DNA from: Zea mays | Lineage: Eukaryota > Streptophyta > Magnoliopsida > Poales > Poaceae | NCBI RefSeq assembly: GCF_902167145.1 | Contig: NC_050099.1 | Coordinates: 64,622,942-64,686,941 of the forward strand | Reading direction: 5' to 3' | DNA length: 64,000 nucleotides | In this document: positions 10,901 to 21,732 of the stretch, piece after piece | Layout of the letters: the number at the start of each line of letters is the position of its first letter | How positions within the stretch are numbered: the stretch's first letter is position 1 | Program-made: the position numbers and the translations under genes | The notes under the pieces: model-generated | What the model was told of the DNA's origin: nothing | Database searches by the model: none | The model's input: only the letters and a program-made list of their open reading frames with translations

Positions 10901-11121
10901 CCCCTCATACTCTCAAGGTGACTTTGCTTGATGCTCGACTTACCAAAAATTACATGGCTTGGCCTCCACGGTCGATCTTCGGAATCCTCACCCCCAATTT
11001 CGGCATCATAATTGTCACTGTCACCAGTATCTTCAGAAAGGCCCTCCAGTATCTCCTTTGTAATTTTTTCTGTATTCGATTTTGCCATTGATTCTAAAAA
11101 CCCAGCTATATAAGGATTCAC
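7960..11121 (-). pseudogene. Antisense spliced gene of the retroelement (aORF), long copy, PF04195-like
   Basis: Exons on the minus strand are 11121-9063, 8992-8190 and 8117-7960 (stop TAG). The introns are 9062-8993 (AAG|GTATTA...TTGAAG|GGC, between codons) and 8189-8118 (ATAG|GTATTG...CGCAG|CTG, after the first codon base). Intron order matches the 4038-5106 copy. The first about 250 residues (LRFPLSRFVVEVLKTF, HQLTPEAILRMGVFVW, RWPGNWMEEWFYV) resemble the plant 'putative gypsy type transposon' family (PF04195). Then come a Lys/Pro/Glu-rich linker, a coiled coil from exon 2 and a GARGVAAILEKAGCEH-like segment. Defects: in-frame TAA at 9538-9540, a frameshift between about 9130 and 9215, and one extra base near 8573. 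An alternative start is the inner Met (MAKSNTEK) at 11088. Function unknown. Confidence 0.75.
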
Positions 11122-11510
11122 AGCCTTCTACTGCTCAAAAAGCTTCTCCTCCTCAGTTAGCTTTGTCTCAGCAACAACTTTCTTGTCTTGAGACATCTTT
11201 CTTCGGAAATGACGAAAACGTGTACTCCAAGCCGAAGCTTAGAAAGCTTGAGAAACAAAGCAAGCGTTGGTGAGCAAGAGCTATAAAATTGAGCAAATAA
11301 AGCAAGTGGCACAAACAGCGTACCAAATGTGGTCAGGGTGAGTACTTATTTATACGCTTGGTGCGCCCCGAGTTGGAGGGTCCCGTCTGTCATTAACTGC
11401 TGCTATTCTAGCAAAGGGAAGGTGTTTTTTCGGACCTTCGGCTTAAGGCCTTCATCCATGTCGCAGTCTGAATTCGTCATCTTAAACAAATTAATACTGT
11501 GAGGGCCTAC

Positions 11511-12183
11511 TGTTAGGGGCCTTCGTCCTCCGAAGGTCCTCAAAACGTAATTTAACAATGTCTTCCAAGTATGGCTTATGGACAGGTACCTTCGGACTCA
11601 GGATAAAAGCATACACGATGGGAGGAGCATGGTCATGACGAAGGTTGCCGCTGCTCCGAAGCTACGCTCAAGTGAGCTTCGGCTCAATCGCAGAAAAAGG
11701 AACCGGCTTAAAGGGGAAAAGGTTGTTTAGTCCTTATAGATTTATCTACAAGTCAATAATAAATGTAAAGGGCATAACTGTAATTTCTCATAGGCTGCGT
11801 CCTGTGCCTATAAATAGATGAACAGTACCCATGTACTGTTCACGCTGAGTTGGACCTGCTTTTGCGTCACGCTTGTACCCTTTTACCTTCTAACAAGCCG
11901 AAGGTACTTTTGTAATTCAATATTGTTCCTGTTTTTTTATGATTATATAATAAAAATTAATCAATAATGTCATATGATCATTTATGTTGTTTCTTATATG
12001 CCATATGTTTCTTCTTCTATTTTAACATATACTACAATGATGAAGGTATGTCCTTCATGACCTTCGTCTAAAGATCATTATATCCTAAGGGAAATAATGC
12101 TTCGATGGACGAAGGGCATTAACATTTAACATTTTGTGTTGCTTTGTTCTTAACCCATAGCACTTGAGAACATGTCCTAAACA
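11511..12183 (+). repeat. 3' LTR (673 bp) of the gag-only unit
   Basis: It runs from TGTTAGGGGCC to CATGTCCTAAACA. The last 265 bp match the remnant at 5107-5370. The whole resembles, in reverse, the solo LTR at 12915-13591. The terminal AACA is preserved, but CCCC of the sister LTR has become CCTA. Confidence 0.88.
11809..11842 (+). promoter_or_regulatory. LTR TATA box plus perfect hairpin
   Basis: TATAAATAG (11809-11817) is followed after one base by TGAACAGTAC, spacer CCAT, and the exact complement GTACTGTTCA. The arms are 10 bp. Position and sequence match the hairpin at 2100-2125 although the loops differ (CCAT against CCCT), so the arms, not the loop, are conserved. Confidence 0.65.
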
Positions 12184-12914
12184 ATATTCTTTATTAAGAA
12201 AGCTATATACAAAACAATATGTAAACTAACATTTTAATTATAAAAAGAACATGAACACTAATTTCTTTATTTTATCCTTTAGGGAAAACTAAATGATATA
12301 TATAAATAATATGGATTCAATGTGATGAACGGATTAATCACGCTTATATTACTAGTTATGGGTAAATTGAAATGTAAGTCTAATTAATAAATTGTGAGAA
12401 AATATAAATATTCTATTGATTATATTTAGTTTCAATTTAGGAACATATGACCTAAATAAGTTGAAAGGAAAAATGTATAAACTATCATTTTAGTTTATAA
12501 AAGCAATGACACTAATTAATCCATTTTAACGTCCATATTAGAAAAAAGAACCCTATATTACTTTTAAACATTGTGAGACATAATATATCATCATTTATAA
12601 GAACTTGAATATAAGATTAAGTTAAGTTCTATGAGAAATGTAATTGGACATATATTTATCTTTTATTTTTATTAGGAAACATATGGTCTACAGTTTCTTT
12701 AAAATTTTTTATTTAAGAAATCCATACCTAAACATCTATAAAGAACATTGTTAAATTAAAAACATGATATCTATTAAAAGGTCAATTTAAACTAGAAACA
12801 AATTATCTAATTCCTTAGTAAGAAACTTATGTTTATCAACATAACTATCATTTTCTTTATTAGAAAAGTATGAGCGCCTAATTAAGTCATTTTAACATTA
12901 TTATAAATTCTACT
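12184..12914. other. AT-rich DNA, no gene seen
   Basis: About 730 bases, strongly AT-rich, with stops in all frames and no LTR ends. It resumes after the solo LTR (13592 onward), because the target duplication CTACT shows the two flanks were once contiguous. It may be the downstream part of the long minus-oriented LTR proposed for 13592-15198. Confidence 0.4.
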
Positions 12915-13591
12915 TGTTGGTCCTTGTTCTCGGATGCTATACATCAAGAACAAAGCAACACAATTGTTAATGATTAGAGACCTTTGTCCTTCGAAGCATT
13001 ATTTCTCTCAGGATATAATGATCTTCAGACGAAGTCATGAAGGGCATACCTTCATCATTTCAGTGGACGAATGTAAATAGAGACATACAAAACATAAAAG
13101 AATATAGATAATCATCATAAATCATTAGATTATTTATATTCTCATTTTACAAACATGGAAAAACATCAATGGTATTTATATTACATTTATACCTTCGGCT
13201 TGCTAGAAGGTGAGAATGCGAGAGTGACGCGAGAGTGATTGCAATTCAACGTGAACAGTACGGTGTTACTATTCATCTATTTATAGGCACAGGACGCAGC
13301 CTAGACAAAATTACATTCATGTCCTTCACATTTACTGTTGATCATAAAGCAAACTATCAGGGACTAGGTGGTCTTTTCTCCGTTAAGTCGGTTCCATCCT
13401 TCACCATCGTTATCATGCTAAGCCGAAGGTCCTTCAGCCACAGTTTCGGCGCCCATTCACCCTTACTTCAAATCGCACCTTCATATTATGCACACCTTCA
13501 TCTCAAAGCTGAAACCTCCTGTAACAGTGTTATACTGAGAAACATATTGGTTAAGTTTTTGAGGACCTTCGGAAGAGGAAGGCCCCCAACA
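12915..13591 (-). repeat. Solo LTR (677 bp), cinful/zeon-like, with target duplication CTACT
   Basis: On the minus strand it runs from TGTTGGGGGCCTTCC to GGACCAACA. It is flanked by CTACT at 12910-12914 and again at 13592-13596, a perfect 5-bp target duplication. No primer-binding site, coding DNA or second LTR is attached. A solo LTR forms when the two LTRs of a full element recombine and the interior is lost. The TATAAATAG word on the minus strand (about 13286-13278) and a decayed hairpin (13251-13276) are present. Confidence 0.9.
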
Positions 13592-15198
13592 CTACTCTTT
13601 CGGTTTCCTCCTTTCTTTTCTAAATAGAATTTATACGTATAACTAAAAATTGTTTATTTATAATTCTTCTGATATTAATATACTAAGGATTAATTGTAAA
13701 TTACTAAATGGGACTTTTAATAACATATTCATGGTTATTATGACATAGATAAATATTTTACTAATTCTAAGTAATTAAGTGCTAAACTTATGAACACATT
13801 TATCATGAATAGTAAAAATCTATATATTAATTTGACCGGGAATACGTGGCCTAGTATTTCTTCTATTTTTTATAACAATAAAATTATACTTATATCAATA
13901 CTAACCAATATCATTCCATGTGCTAGAGCGAGGTTTAATTGTAAACGTATTCTAGTATGAAAATCACCGAGGTAGTGAATAGTGACAATATTCATTTTTA
14001 AAATTATAAAATCATACACATGGCTACACGTATACATCAAAAATCTCTAAAATCATACACGTATACACATATCCCGAAATTAATTAAATTTGCAAACCAG
14101 GGGCTAAATCGCAAATTTGCCTTCTTCTACCTTGGAGCTTTTGTTCATGCGCATGAATGGAGGTCGACGAGCAAGGAGGGCTTGGCGGACAGGGAATAGG
14201 CGCGATCGTCGGTGAGTGTTCGGACGGCGAGGTACAAGCTCCGGCGAGGCGGTCGGCGGTGAGCAAGGGATTGAGGAGCACGTGAGAGAGAGAGAGAGAG
14301 AGAGGGAGTTCGTCGTCGGGTAGGGAAGGAAGAGAGGGAGATCCATGTCCAATTTATAGAGGGAGAGGAGAGGAAGAGAGGGGCACCGGGAGAGAGAGTA
14401 ACGGCCGGCATCAACTCCATTGATGGCATTCATAGAGGTCTTCATGGAGGGAGGGAGAAGGGGAACAGAGGGGGGGAAAGAGAAACGACTGCGGCAGTTT
14501 CTGGCTCCTGGCGCGGTCAGGCGTCGGGCGCGGACACAAGGCGTCGGCTGGGTGCGCAGGGCGGCTCGGGGCATGCAGGCGCAGCAGGCCGGGTGCAGTG
14601 CGGCGCGCGGGGCAGCGAGTGGGCGCTCGGGTTCCTGGCGGCTCGATGCTGGGTGCGATGGCGGCGCGGCGGCCTGGGCGTTGTGGCCTGGGCGCGAGGC
14701 GGCCCTGGCGGCTGGAGTCGGGTGAGAGCAGGGAGGAGGGAAGAGAGAAGGGCGCGGGTGGGGCCCGCGCGGCAGGGGAAAGGGGAGAATTTCCCCTAGC
14801 GGCGGTGGCTGGAAGGTAGGGGAGGAGGGCGCGCGCTAATGGGCCCTGGTGGGCCTTAGGGTTTGGGTTAGGTTAGGGTTTTTCGTTTTCTTTTTTTTCT
14901 TTTCTTTTTTATGTAAATAAATATACTTTTAAATAATTCATAAATCCTAATAATTATTCCAAAACTATTTATAACTAAAATATTTATTATATATTTTTTT
15001 GAACAATATTTTTATATTAATTAATTGGATTTTTTGATATAGAAGAAATACTATTAAATATTCAAAATCAATCATGAACAATAAAAAATTATTCCAAATG
15101 CAAATAAATAACAAACACTTGAATGAAAAATTTATTGCCATAATTACCATTAATAACTAAATGCATTATTTTTAATTGATGGTTTTTATAGTGTTACA
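13592..15198 (-). repeat. Probable part of a long minus-oriented LTR (Tekay-like architecture)
   Basis: The right edge reads GTGTTACA (TGTAACAC on the minus strand) and is followed at 15199 by copia reverse-transcriptase coding sequence, so 15198 is an insertion boundary. Read leftward there are about 320 AT-rich bases, then a C-rich block (14880-14100), then AT-rich DNA, the same layout as the 3-kb LTRs at 24382-27690 and 46995-50230. A TATA-like word (TATAAATT, minus, 14358-14351) lies in the C-rich block. The left end is not identifiable because the composite at 1-12183 interrupts it. An unrelated origin for the left half is possible. Confidence 0.5.
14284..14304 (+). repeat. (GA)n microsatellite
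   Basis: A GA dinucleotide run of about 10 units lies within the G-rich part of the probable LTR, 45-70 bases downstream of the minus-strand TATA-like word. Confidence 0.8.
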
Positions 15199-16391
15199 CT
15201 TCCTCAATGGCCCTATCAAGGAAGAGGTATATATTCAGCAACCCCCTGGCTTTGAAGATAGTGAGTATCATACACATGTTTATAAGCCCTCAAAGGCGCT
15301 TTATTGGCTCAAGCAAGCCCCAAGAGCATGGTATGAATGTCTGAGGGACTTTCTTATCACTAATGGCTTCAAAGTTAGTAAAGCAGACCCTACGCTCTTC
15401 ACTAAAACAATTGCTAAAGACTTGTTTATATGCCAAATTTATGTTGATGATATTATCTTTGGGTCTACTAACAAGTCATCTTGTGAATAGTTTAGTAGGA
15501 TTATGATACAGAAATTTGAGATGTCAATGATGGGGGAGTTGTAGTATTTCCTTGGTTTTCAAATCAAGCAACTCCAAGAGGGCACCTTCATCTGCCAAAC
15601 TAAGTACATTCAAGACATACTCAAGAAGTTTGGGATGAAGAATGCTAAACCCATCAAGACAACCTTGGGAACAAATGGGCATCTTGACCTCGACATGGGA
15701 GGTAAATCCGTAGATCTAAAGGTATATCAGTCGATGATAGGTTCTTTACTCTATTTATGTGCTTCTCGACCAGATATTATGCTTTCCGTATGCATGTGTA
15801 CAAGGTTCTAGGCAAATCCTAAGTAAGTTCACCTTAGGGCTATGAAAAGAATCATGAGATATTTAGTTTACACTCCTAAGTTTGGGCTATGGTACCCCAA
15901 GGGATCTACCTTTGATCTAATTGGGTATTCCGATGCCGATTATGCTGAATGTAAAATTGACAGGAAGAGCACATCAGGGATGTGTCAGTTTATGGAAAGA
16001 TCCCTGGTGTATTGGGCTTCAAAGAAACAAAACATATTAGCCCTATCCACCGCCGAAGCTGAGTATATTGCTACAGGACATTGTTGTGCACAATTACTCT
16101 AGATGAGGCAAACCTTAGGGACAATGGCTATAAGTTGAGCAAAGTCCCTCTCCTATGTGATAATGACAGTGCAATCCGCATGGCGGATAATCCTGTTGAA
16201 CACAGCCACACTAAGCACATAGACATCATGTATCACTTTTTGAGAGATAGCCAACAAAAGGGGATATCGAAATTGCTTATGTTAGCACTCACAACCAATT
16301 AGTCGATATCTTTACCAAGCCACTTGATAAAAAGACTTTTAGCAAGCTTAGGAATGAGCTAAACATCTTAGATTCTCAAAACTTTAATTGA
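15199..16391 (+). pseudogene. pol: Ty1-copia reverse transcriptase-RNase H, truncated and broken
   Basis: The frame opens inside RT at [11 protein letters not shown], shortly after where the first catalytic Asp block should be, and includes QAPRAWYE and the catalytic YVDDIIF (about 15442-15462). RNase H follows: YSDADYA with a catalytic Asp, STAEAEY with Glu, LLCDNDSA with Asp. It ends DIFTKPLDKK...LDSQNFN with TGA at 16389. In-frame stops appear near 15488, 15542, 15810, 15822 and 16099, with further frame changes near 16110 and 16265. It is closely related to the copia pol at 44270-54972, which has the same motifs in open frame. Role when intact: copying genomic RNA and removing it from the hybrid. 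Confidence 0.9.
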
Positions 16392-16514
16392 AACAATGCT
16401 CATTTATATACCGTTGATCATGTCTCTTTCATTTGGTACAAATGCATATTTCTTATTCTTCTTATGCCAAAGCTAAGACTAATGTGCTTCCATGAGTATT
16501 TCTGTGATTAGTTG

Positions 16515-18176
16515 TGAAGAAAACACGTGACGCCTAAGAGGAGGGTGAATTAGGACTTCTAAAACTTTCACTAAACTAGGCCGCAAATAAATCCCTAGAG
16601 CAAAACCTATGCAAATAATCAAACTAGAATGTGCAAACTAGGTTTTGTCTAAGTGTTGCTATCTCTATCGTAATGGCTAAGTTTCAATCTACTCTATATA
16701 AGTATAAAGATAAGATTTAAACTTAAATGCTTAATATAAATGCGGAAGCTTAAAGAGCAAGGTAGAGATGCAAACTCTCGTGGATGACGCCGGTATTTTT
16801 ACTGAGGTATTCGGAACCAAGCAAGGTCCCGACTAATCCTCGTTGGTGCCCTTACACAAAGGGAAGCCCACACGAGGGCCAAACACCTCGGCCGAGTAAC
16901 TCTGTAGAGAGTCGTGGGCCTTCTCCATGCGCAAGTGGTGCTCCGCTTCCGGCTCCTCTCAGACACTCCCCGCCGTCTCCACTATCGAGCTACCGACCAA
17001 AAACACCGCGGGCCTCGTTCCCTCTGGTACACGGTGGCGGCCGTGACACAAACACGGTTGTCATGGTCTCGAAAGCCTCTTGCCCCACTTGGTACAATTA
17101 CAACGACTCGCGCAAGAGCGAGGAGTTGTGTGGTTTATCTAAACTCACTCAACTAACTAGGATTCACCTAGAGCAAGCGCTAGAGCGGTCTAACATAAGC
17201 ACTTCGCAAAGCACCTACGCTAATCAACGAGTGATTCTATTAAGCACTTGGGTGTATGAGCTCTTGGAAATGTAAACTATGTGCCTTGGTATGTCTCTTG
17301 GGCTCCCACACCTCCAAATGGTCGGTTGGGTGAAGTATATATAGGCCCTAACTCAAATATAGCCGTTGGAGAGCAGTTCTGCAGCTTTCTGCAGCGCACC
17401 AGACAGGTACACCGGACTATCTAGTGGTGCACCGGACATGCCACATGTACTAGCCGTTAAAGGTAGCCATTGTTGTTTCTGAAGATGGCGCACCGCACGG
17501 TTCGGTGTGCACCGGAAAGCCCATGCTCACTTGTCGTATTTTTGGCCATAACTTTTAGCTCCGGACTCCGATTTCGATGATCTTGTACTTTTTGGAAAGA
17601 TTATGAAATTCTCTACATCCCAGAGTTGGAGTAATACCAATTTGAGAAAATTTGGCACACCAGACAGTCCGATGTGCACCGGACATCCCATATGCTGCTG
17701 CAGTTTTTTCAGCAATTTCGACTTCGTATTGTGGGCATAACTTTTAGCTCCGAACTCCGATTTTGATGATCTTGGACTTCTTGTAAAGCTTATAAAATTA
17801 TCTACATCTCAGAGTTGAAGCCATGTCAGTTTGAGTAGATTTGATTTTGTGAAACACTTCCAATTCAGTCAGCCCTTCCTCTCAACTTTGTCAACTTCAC
17901 TTTTGTTTTTGTATCTTTGTATCTCACTTCTACTTTTTGATGTGTTGGACTCTTAGCATGTATAAAGTGTCTTCATTATGACTTTGTAATGTCTTATAAG
18001 GGTCTTATAATGTCTTCTCTGAGGTGTTGCATCCTTAGAGCCTCAGTCCAATCCACTTCACATCCTGTGAACTACAACACACAAACACTTGGGAAATACA
18101 TTAGTCCACAGGTTATGTTGATCATCAAACACCAAAACCTATTGAGCTAAATGGCCTGGGGTCCATTTTCCTTACA
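16515..18176 (-). repeat. 3' LTR (1662 bp) of the gag-only copia element
   Basis: On the plus strand it runs TGAAGAAAACACGTGACGCC...CCATTTTCCTTACA. It aligns end to end with 21733-23206. The length difference of about 190 bp comes mainly from blocks present here but not there, for example around 17060-17180 (after CGGCCGTGACAC) and 17385-17430. Degenerate CACCGGAC/GTCCGATG words lie at 17395-17690. Confidence 0.88.
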
Positions 18177-19424
18177 ATCTCTCCCTTTTTGGTGATTGAT
18201 GACAACACAGCCAAAGCAAGCAAATATAACAAACATTTGAATGAAAATATGCAATCTGTTTGCTAGGATGCATGATTGTCCCCATAGAGTGAGATTATGG
18301 ACTTAAGCCTCCCCCTAACTCCATAATTCACTTACTTACTATTTTAGACCAAAGAGCCAAAACCACTTGAAGGATGAAATTTTTTAATTTGGTGGTGTTT
18401 GGTGTTTGATAATATTTTCATTGCTTTGGTCCCTACAACTTCTCCCCCTTTGGCATCAACCACCAAAAAGGAAGACATTAAAAGCATGTAGGAAGCAAAT
18501 AAGACTTGTCCTTGTAAAGTATTTGTCAATTAATACCAGTTAAAGCACCAAATTGTTACTCCCCCTAAATGAGTGTTCTCCTTTAGAAAGAACTTTCTCC
18601 CCTTTAGAGACGAAGAAAAACTCCCCCTGATAGAGATCTTCTAATTAGGAAAAAGCATGTGAGAAATGGAGGTGCAAGACATGATTTGAATAGACTAACT
18701 TCCCTTATGCATAGGTAACAAAATATGAGTCAACAATATATGCATTTATAGCAGCATGAGAAGTATAAGATATGAAATATAGTGTAACTAAATATCGGAG
18801 AAGTCATGAAAATTAAGCTAAATGTAGTCTCATAGTTACTAATTGAAAATCAATGCGAACCATTTGAAGATAAATGGTAGGCTTGTGAGACAAGAATTCT
18901 TGCAGATTTGCAGTGGAAGCTTGTTGTCTTTCTCTGGGGACTTCATTTTTCTTACAATGAGACTACTACATGAAATAGACTTGAAAACAGGTATTAGTCT
19001 CAAAGACTTAGATTATAGAGTAATATCCCCTGAAAGTGTGCATACAAGTTTTGAATACTTGTAGGAGACATGCACTTTGATTTGATATCAAGAGGGGCAG
19101 ATTATCCATAATCCAAGCTTTGGCACATATAAGTTAAATGATACCAATTGTAGGATATAAGATTTTGAAGCATTAGTGTCATTTACTTAGGGATGTTAAA
19201 TAAGCTATGTGTCGTGCTTAATTAAACATTTTAAACCATGTAGGTTTGCTCAAGAATATGAAATGAGAACGAGCAATCCTACCATGTGATTTACCTTGTA
19301 TACATGCATTGTTAATCTAAAGTAAGTACCAAATGAAATACTAGGCATGAAAGGTAAAACTAGATATAAGAAAATATATACGCATATCTAAAAATAAGGA
19401 ACACAATAAATCTAGTTACCTTAG
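18177..19424. other. 3' non-coding region of the gag-only copia element
   Basis: No gene seen. On the minus strand it carries AAAGGGGGAGAAG-type purine words (around 18435-18460 and 18540-18630), typical of the region upstream of the 3' LTR in SIRE/Opie-like elements. The pol gene would lie between 19425 and this segment but is missing. Confidence 0.55.
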
Positions 19425-21651
19425 TCATGGGTTGGGAAATTTGGGTCCAAAATATTCACTAACCCACTTGGCAATAAACTTGATCCAATATGATGTATCC
19501 CATGATATACATCCCAACTTTGCCAAGTCATCAAATTCCCCGTCGTCCTTCGGACTACTCACTTCCCTTTCGGGATCTAAACCTTCTTGGTGCTTTTCAT
19601 GGTTGAAATTATTTCCTTTGGCACCCATATGCGTTTGGCCCCCTTTCCTTTGTTGGCTTGCTTGTTGGCCTTGATTGCTATCACCTTTCCATTATTTTTC
19701 TTCATGATCAAATATGGTGTAGCATCCCTTTTGTCCACCTTGTTGATGTAGGTGTTGGAGATTTTGCTTGTTGGCTTTTGCCTTTGCTTATCCCCAGTCA
19801 TCGCCTTGCATTGGAAAGACTTATGGCCTTCCTTGTGGCATAACCTACAAATCACGGTTTCTCCCTCCACAGGCTTGTTCACTCCCACAGTGGTGTTATC
19901 CTGTGGAGGTTAGATTTGTTTGGCTTTGCCTTTCTTGTCATATAAAGCCTTGCCAAGGCTAGCCACTTCTTGCCTTAATTGCTCATTTTCCTTTGCAACC
20001 TCATCCGAACATGTTTCTACAACAATATTCTCAACAATAACTTTGTTGCAGGGGTTAGAATCATCAATTAAATCAAAGCAAGAAGTAGAATCATCTTTCT
20101 TAATAATTTCAGGAATTTCAACTAAAGATGCCCTTGGGGTGCTACCAATGTTTTCTATCTTAGTAGTTAGCTCATTATTGTGTATGCTAAGAATTTCCAT
20201 TTTCCCTAGCAAATTTTCAATACCTTCTTAGGAGCTAGCTAACTTAGCCTTAAGTTTTTCATTCCTTTTAACAAGGCCATCATCGGTAGCGGTGGATGGG
20301 GCACTAGTTTCTAATTGCTCAAATTTAGTTGATAGCTCACAATTCAAATTTGCAAATGTTTTAAATTTTTCTAGCTAACATTTATAATCATTTTGGGAGC
20401 TAATCAACTTACTTTTCAAGGTTTTAAGTTGAGCCTTTTGCTTAGTACAAACATCCTGGAAAAATTTAATGGCTTCCGCAAGCTCATCTACGGAGGGCTT
20501 TCCCTCACCTTCATCATTACTACTACTTTCATCACTAGAGGATGGAATGCTCCATTTACCTCTTGCCATAAGACATTTGCGTGATGACCGTGATGAGCGT
20601 GATGAGGACCGGTGGCTGCGCGTCCTTGGAGGTTCATCTTTGCTTGAAGAATCATCCCAAGTTTTGACACTTGTTAAAGCCTTGCCTTTGCTCCTCTCCT
20701 TTTTGGGTTCGACCATAGTTGGACAGTTGTCCCTGAAGTGGCCCTTCTCCCCGCATGCGAAGCATCCTCTCTTTCTTTGCTTTTTCCTATCAATGTTAAA
20801 GAGAAGATCCTCTACCTGCAGGAGCACACCCATTAGATTAATCTTGCGGATCATCCCCATTACCTTTCCGAAGCGTCGGATTGTTTCTTCGTCCTCGGAG
20901 GATGATGTTGATGGTTGATTATCTTCACCATCATCAATTTCTTCTTCCTCCTCTTCTTCACTCGAGGAACTTAGAGTGGGAGCCTTATTTTTACCCATCC
21001 TTTCATCATATGCAAAAGCATATGGCCTTGAGGAAGTTGGCTCCTCTCCCCGACACATTTTTCGTGACATTTCAAAAGCCACGATTTTCCCAATCACAAT
21101 TGTTGGGGTCATTGTACTCAAATCCTCCATGTTGTGAAGAATAGTGATGATGCTCCCATATCTTTGTTGTGGTAGAAGGGAGATAATCTTCCTCACAATG
21201 TCTGCATAACCTAGCTTATTTATGCCAATAAAATTGAGCTCATTGATGATTAGATTCAAACGAGAATACATATCTCTAACAAGCTCATTATATTTCATAA
21301 CAAAAGAATTATACTTATTTAAGACTAGGCAATGTTTTTGCTCACGGACATTGGATGTGCCATCATGGAGCTCATGCAATTTTAGCCAAATCTCATTAGC
21401 AGTTTCAATGTAAACACTTGATTAAAAATATCCATGCTAAGAGATTCATACAAGCAATTTTTGGCTCTAACATTTAAATGAATTTCTTTTTCCTCACTCA
21501 TGGTGGGTTTCTCAGGATTCTTGGGGAGTTTCATCCTGTCACGAGTGACTCTCCAAACACCTAGATCAACAGCCTCTAGGTAACAAGCCATTCTAGCACT
21601 ATAATATGGGAAGTTAGTGACGTCGAAGTGTGGTGGCCTATGGGTATCCAT
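19425..21651 (-). pseudogene. gag: Ty1-copia gag, frameshifted, two zinc knuckles
   Basis: It starts at ATG 21651 (MDTHRPPHFDVTNFPYYSARM), 80 bases inside the primer-binding site. One missing base near 21398 breaks the frame, which resumes at 21379-20375 with the copia gag-polypeptide domain (LVRDMYSRLNLIINELN). An acidic Ser/Glu run, a zinc knuckle (CFACGEKGHFRDNC, near 20755) and an Arg/Ser-rich stretch (RSHRSSSRSSRSS) follow. After a break at 20375 the coiled-coil part continues (20212-19910), then a second knuckle (CRLCHKEGHKSFQC) and RIWVPKE, the usual gag-pol linker. Gag packages element RNA in cytoplasmic particles. Several breaks make it non-functional. Confidence 0.85.
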
Positions 21652-21717
21652 CCCTTCCTCTGAAAAGCGTCGGCTCTTTTAGTGGTGAAGCTAAAGTGTT
21701 TCAAATGAGCCAAACCA

Positions 21718-21732
21718 GCCTCTAATACCAAT
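21718..21732 (-). promoter_or_regulatory. Primer-binding site (ATTGGTATTAGAGGC)
   Basis: Adjacent to the inner end of the 5' LTR on the minus strand. It matches the 3' end complement of initiator-methionine tRNA (TGGTATCAGAGC) with small changes, as is usual in copia elements. Confidence 0.75.

Larger units (their letters stand above)
5371..12183 (+). mobile_element. Zeon-like gag-only Ty3-gypsy unit with antisense gene
   Basis: It has a primer-binding site, gag, a repeat spacer, an antisense gene and a 3' LTR, but no protease, RT or integrase anywhere in the unit. This matches what is known of zeon-type elements, which are non-autonomous and are thought to be moved by cinful-type proteins. 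That relationship is established knowledge applied by resemblance, not shown here. The 3' target-duplication candidate is ATATT at 12184. The matching left copy is not available because the 5' LTR is truncated. Confidence 0.8.

Noticed and set aside
14104..14819. Several 60-156-codon frames in the G-rich block, possible gene fragment captured by an LTR
   Set aside because: Composition-driven, with overlapping frames on both strands and simple repeats (GA)n. No recognisable domain.
16784..17275. 163-codon frame, with a 90-codon relative at 22001-22273
   Set aside because: Both lie in the LTR pair of the gag-only copia element and have no domain. The second is shortened by a deletion, as expected for non-coding DNA.
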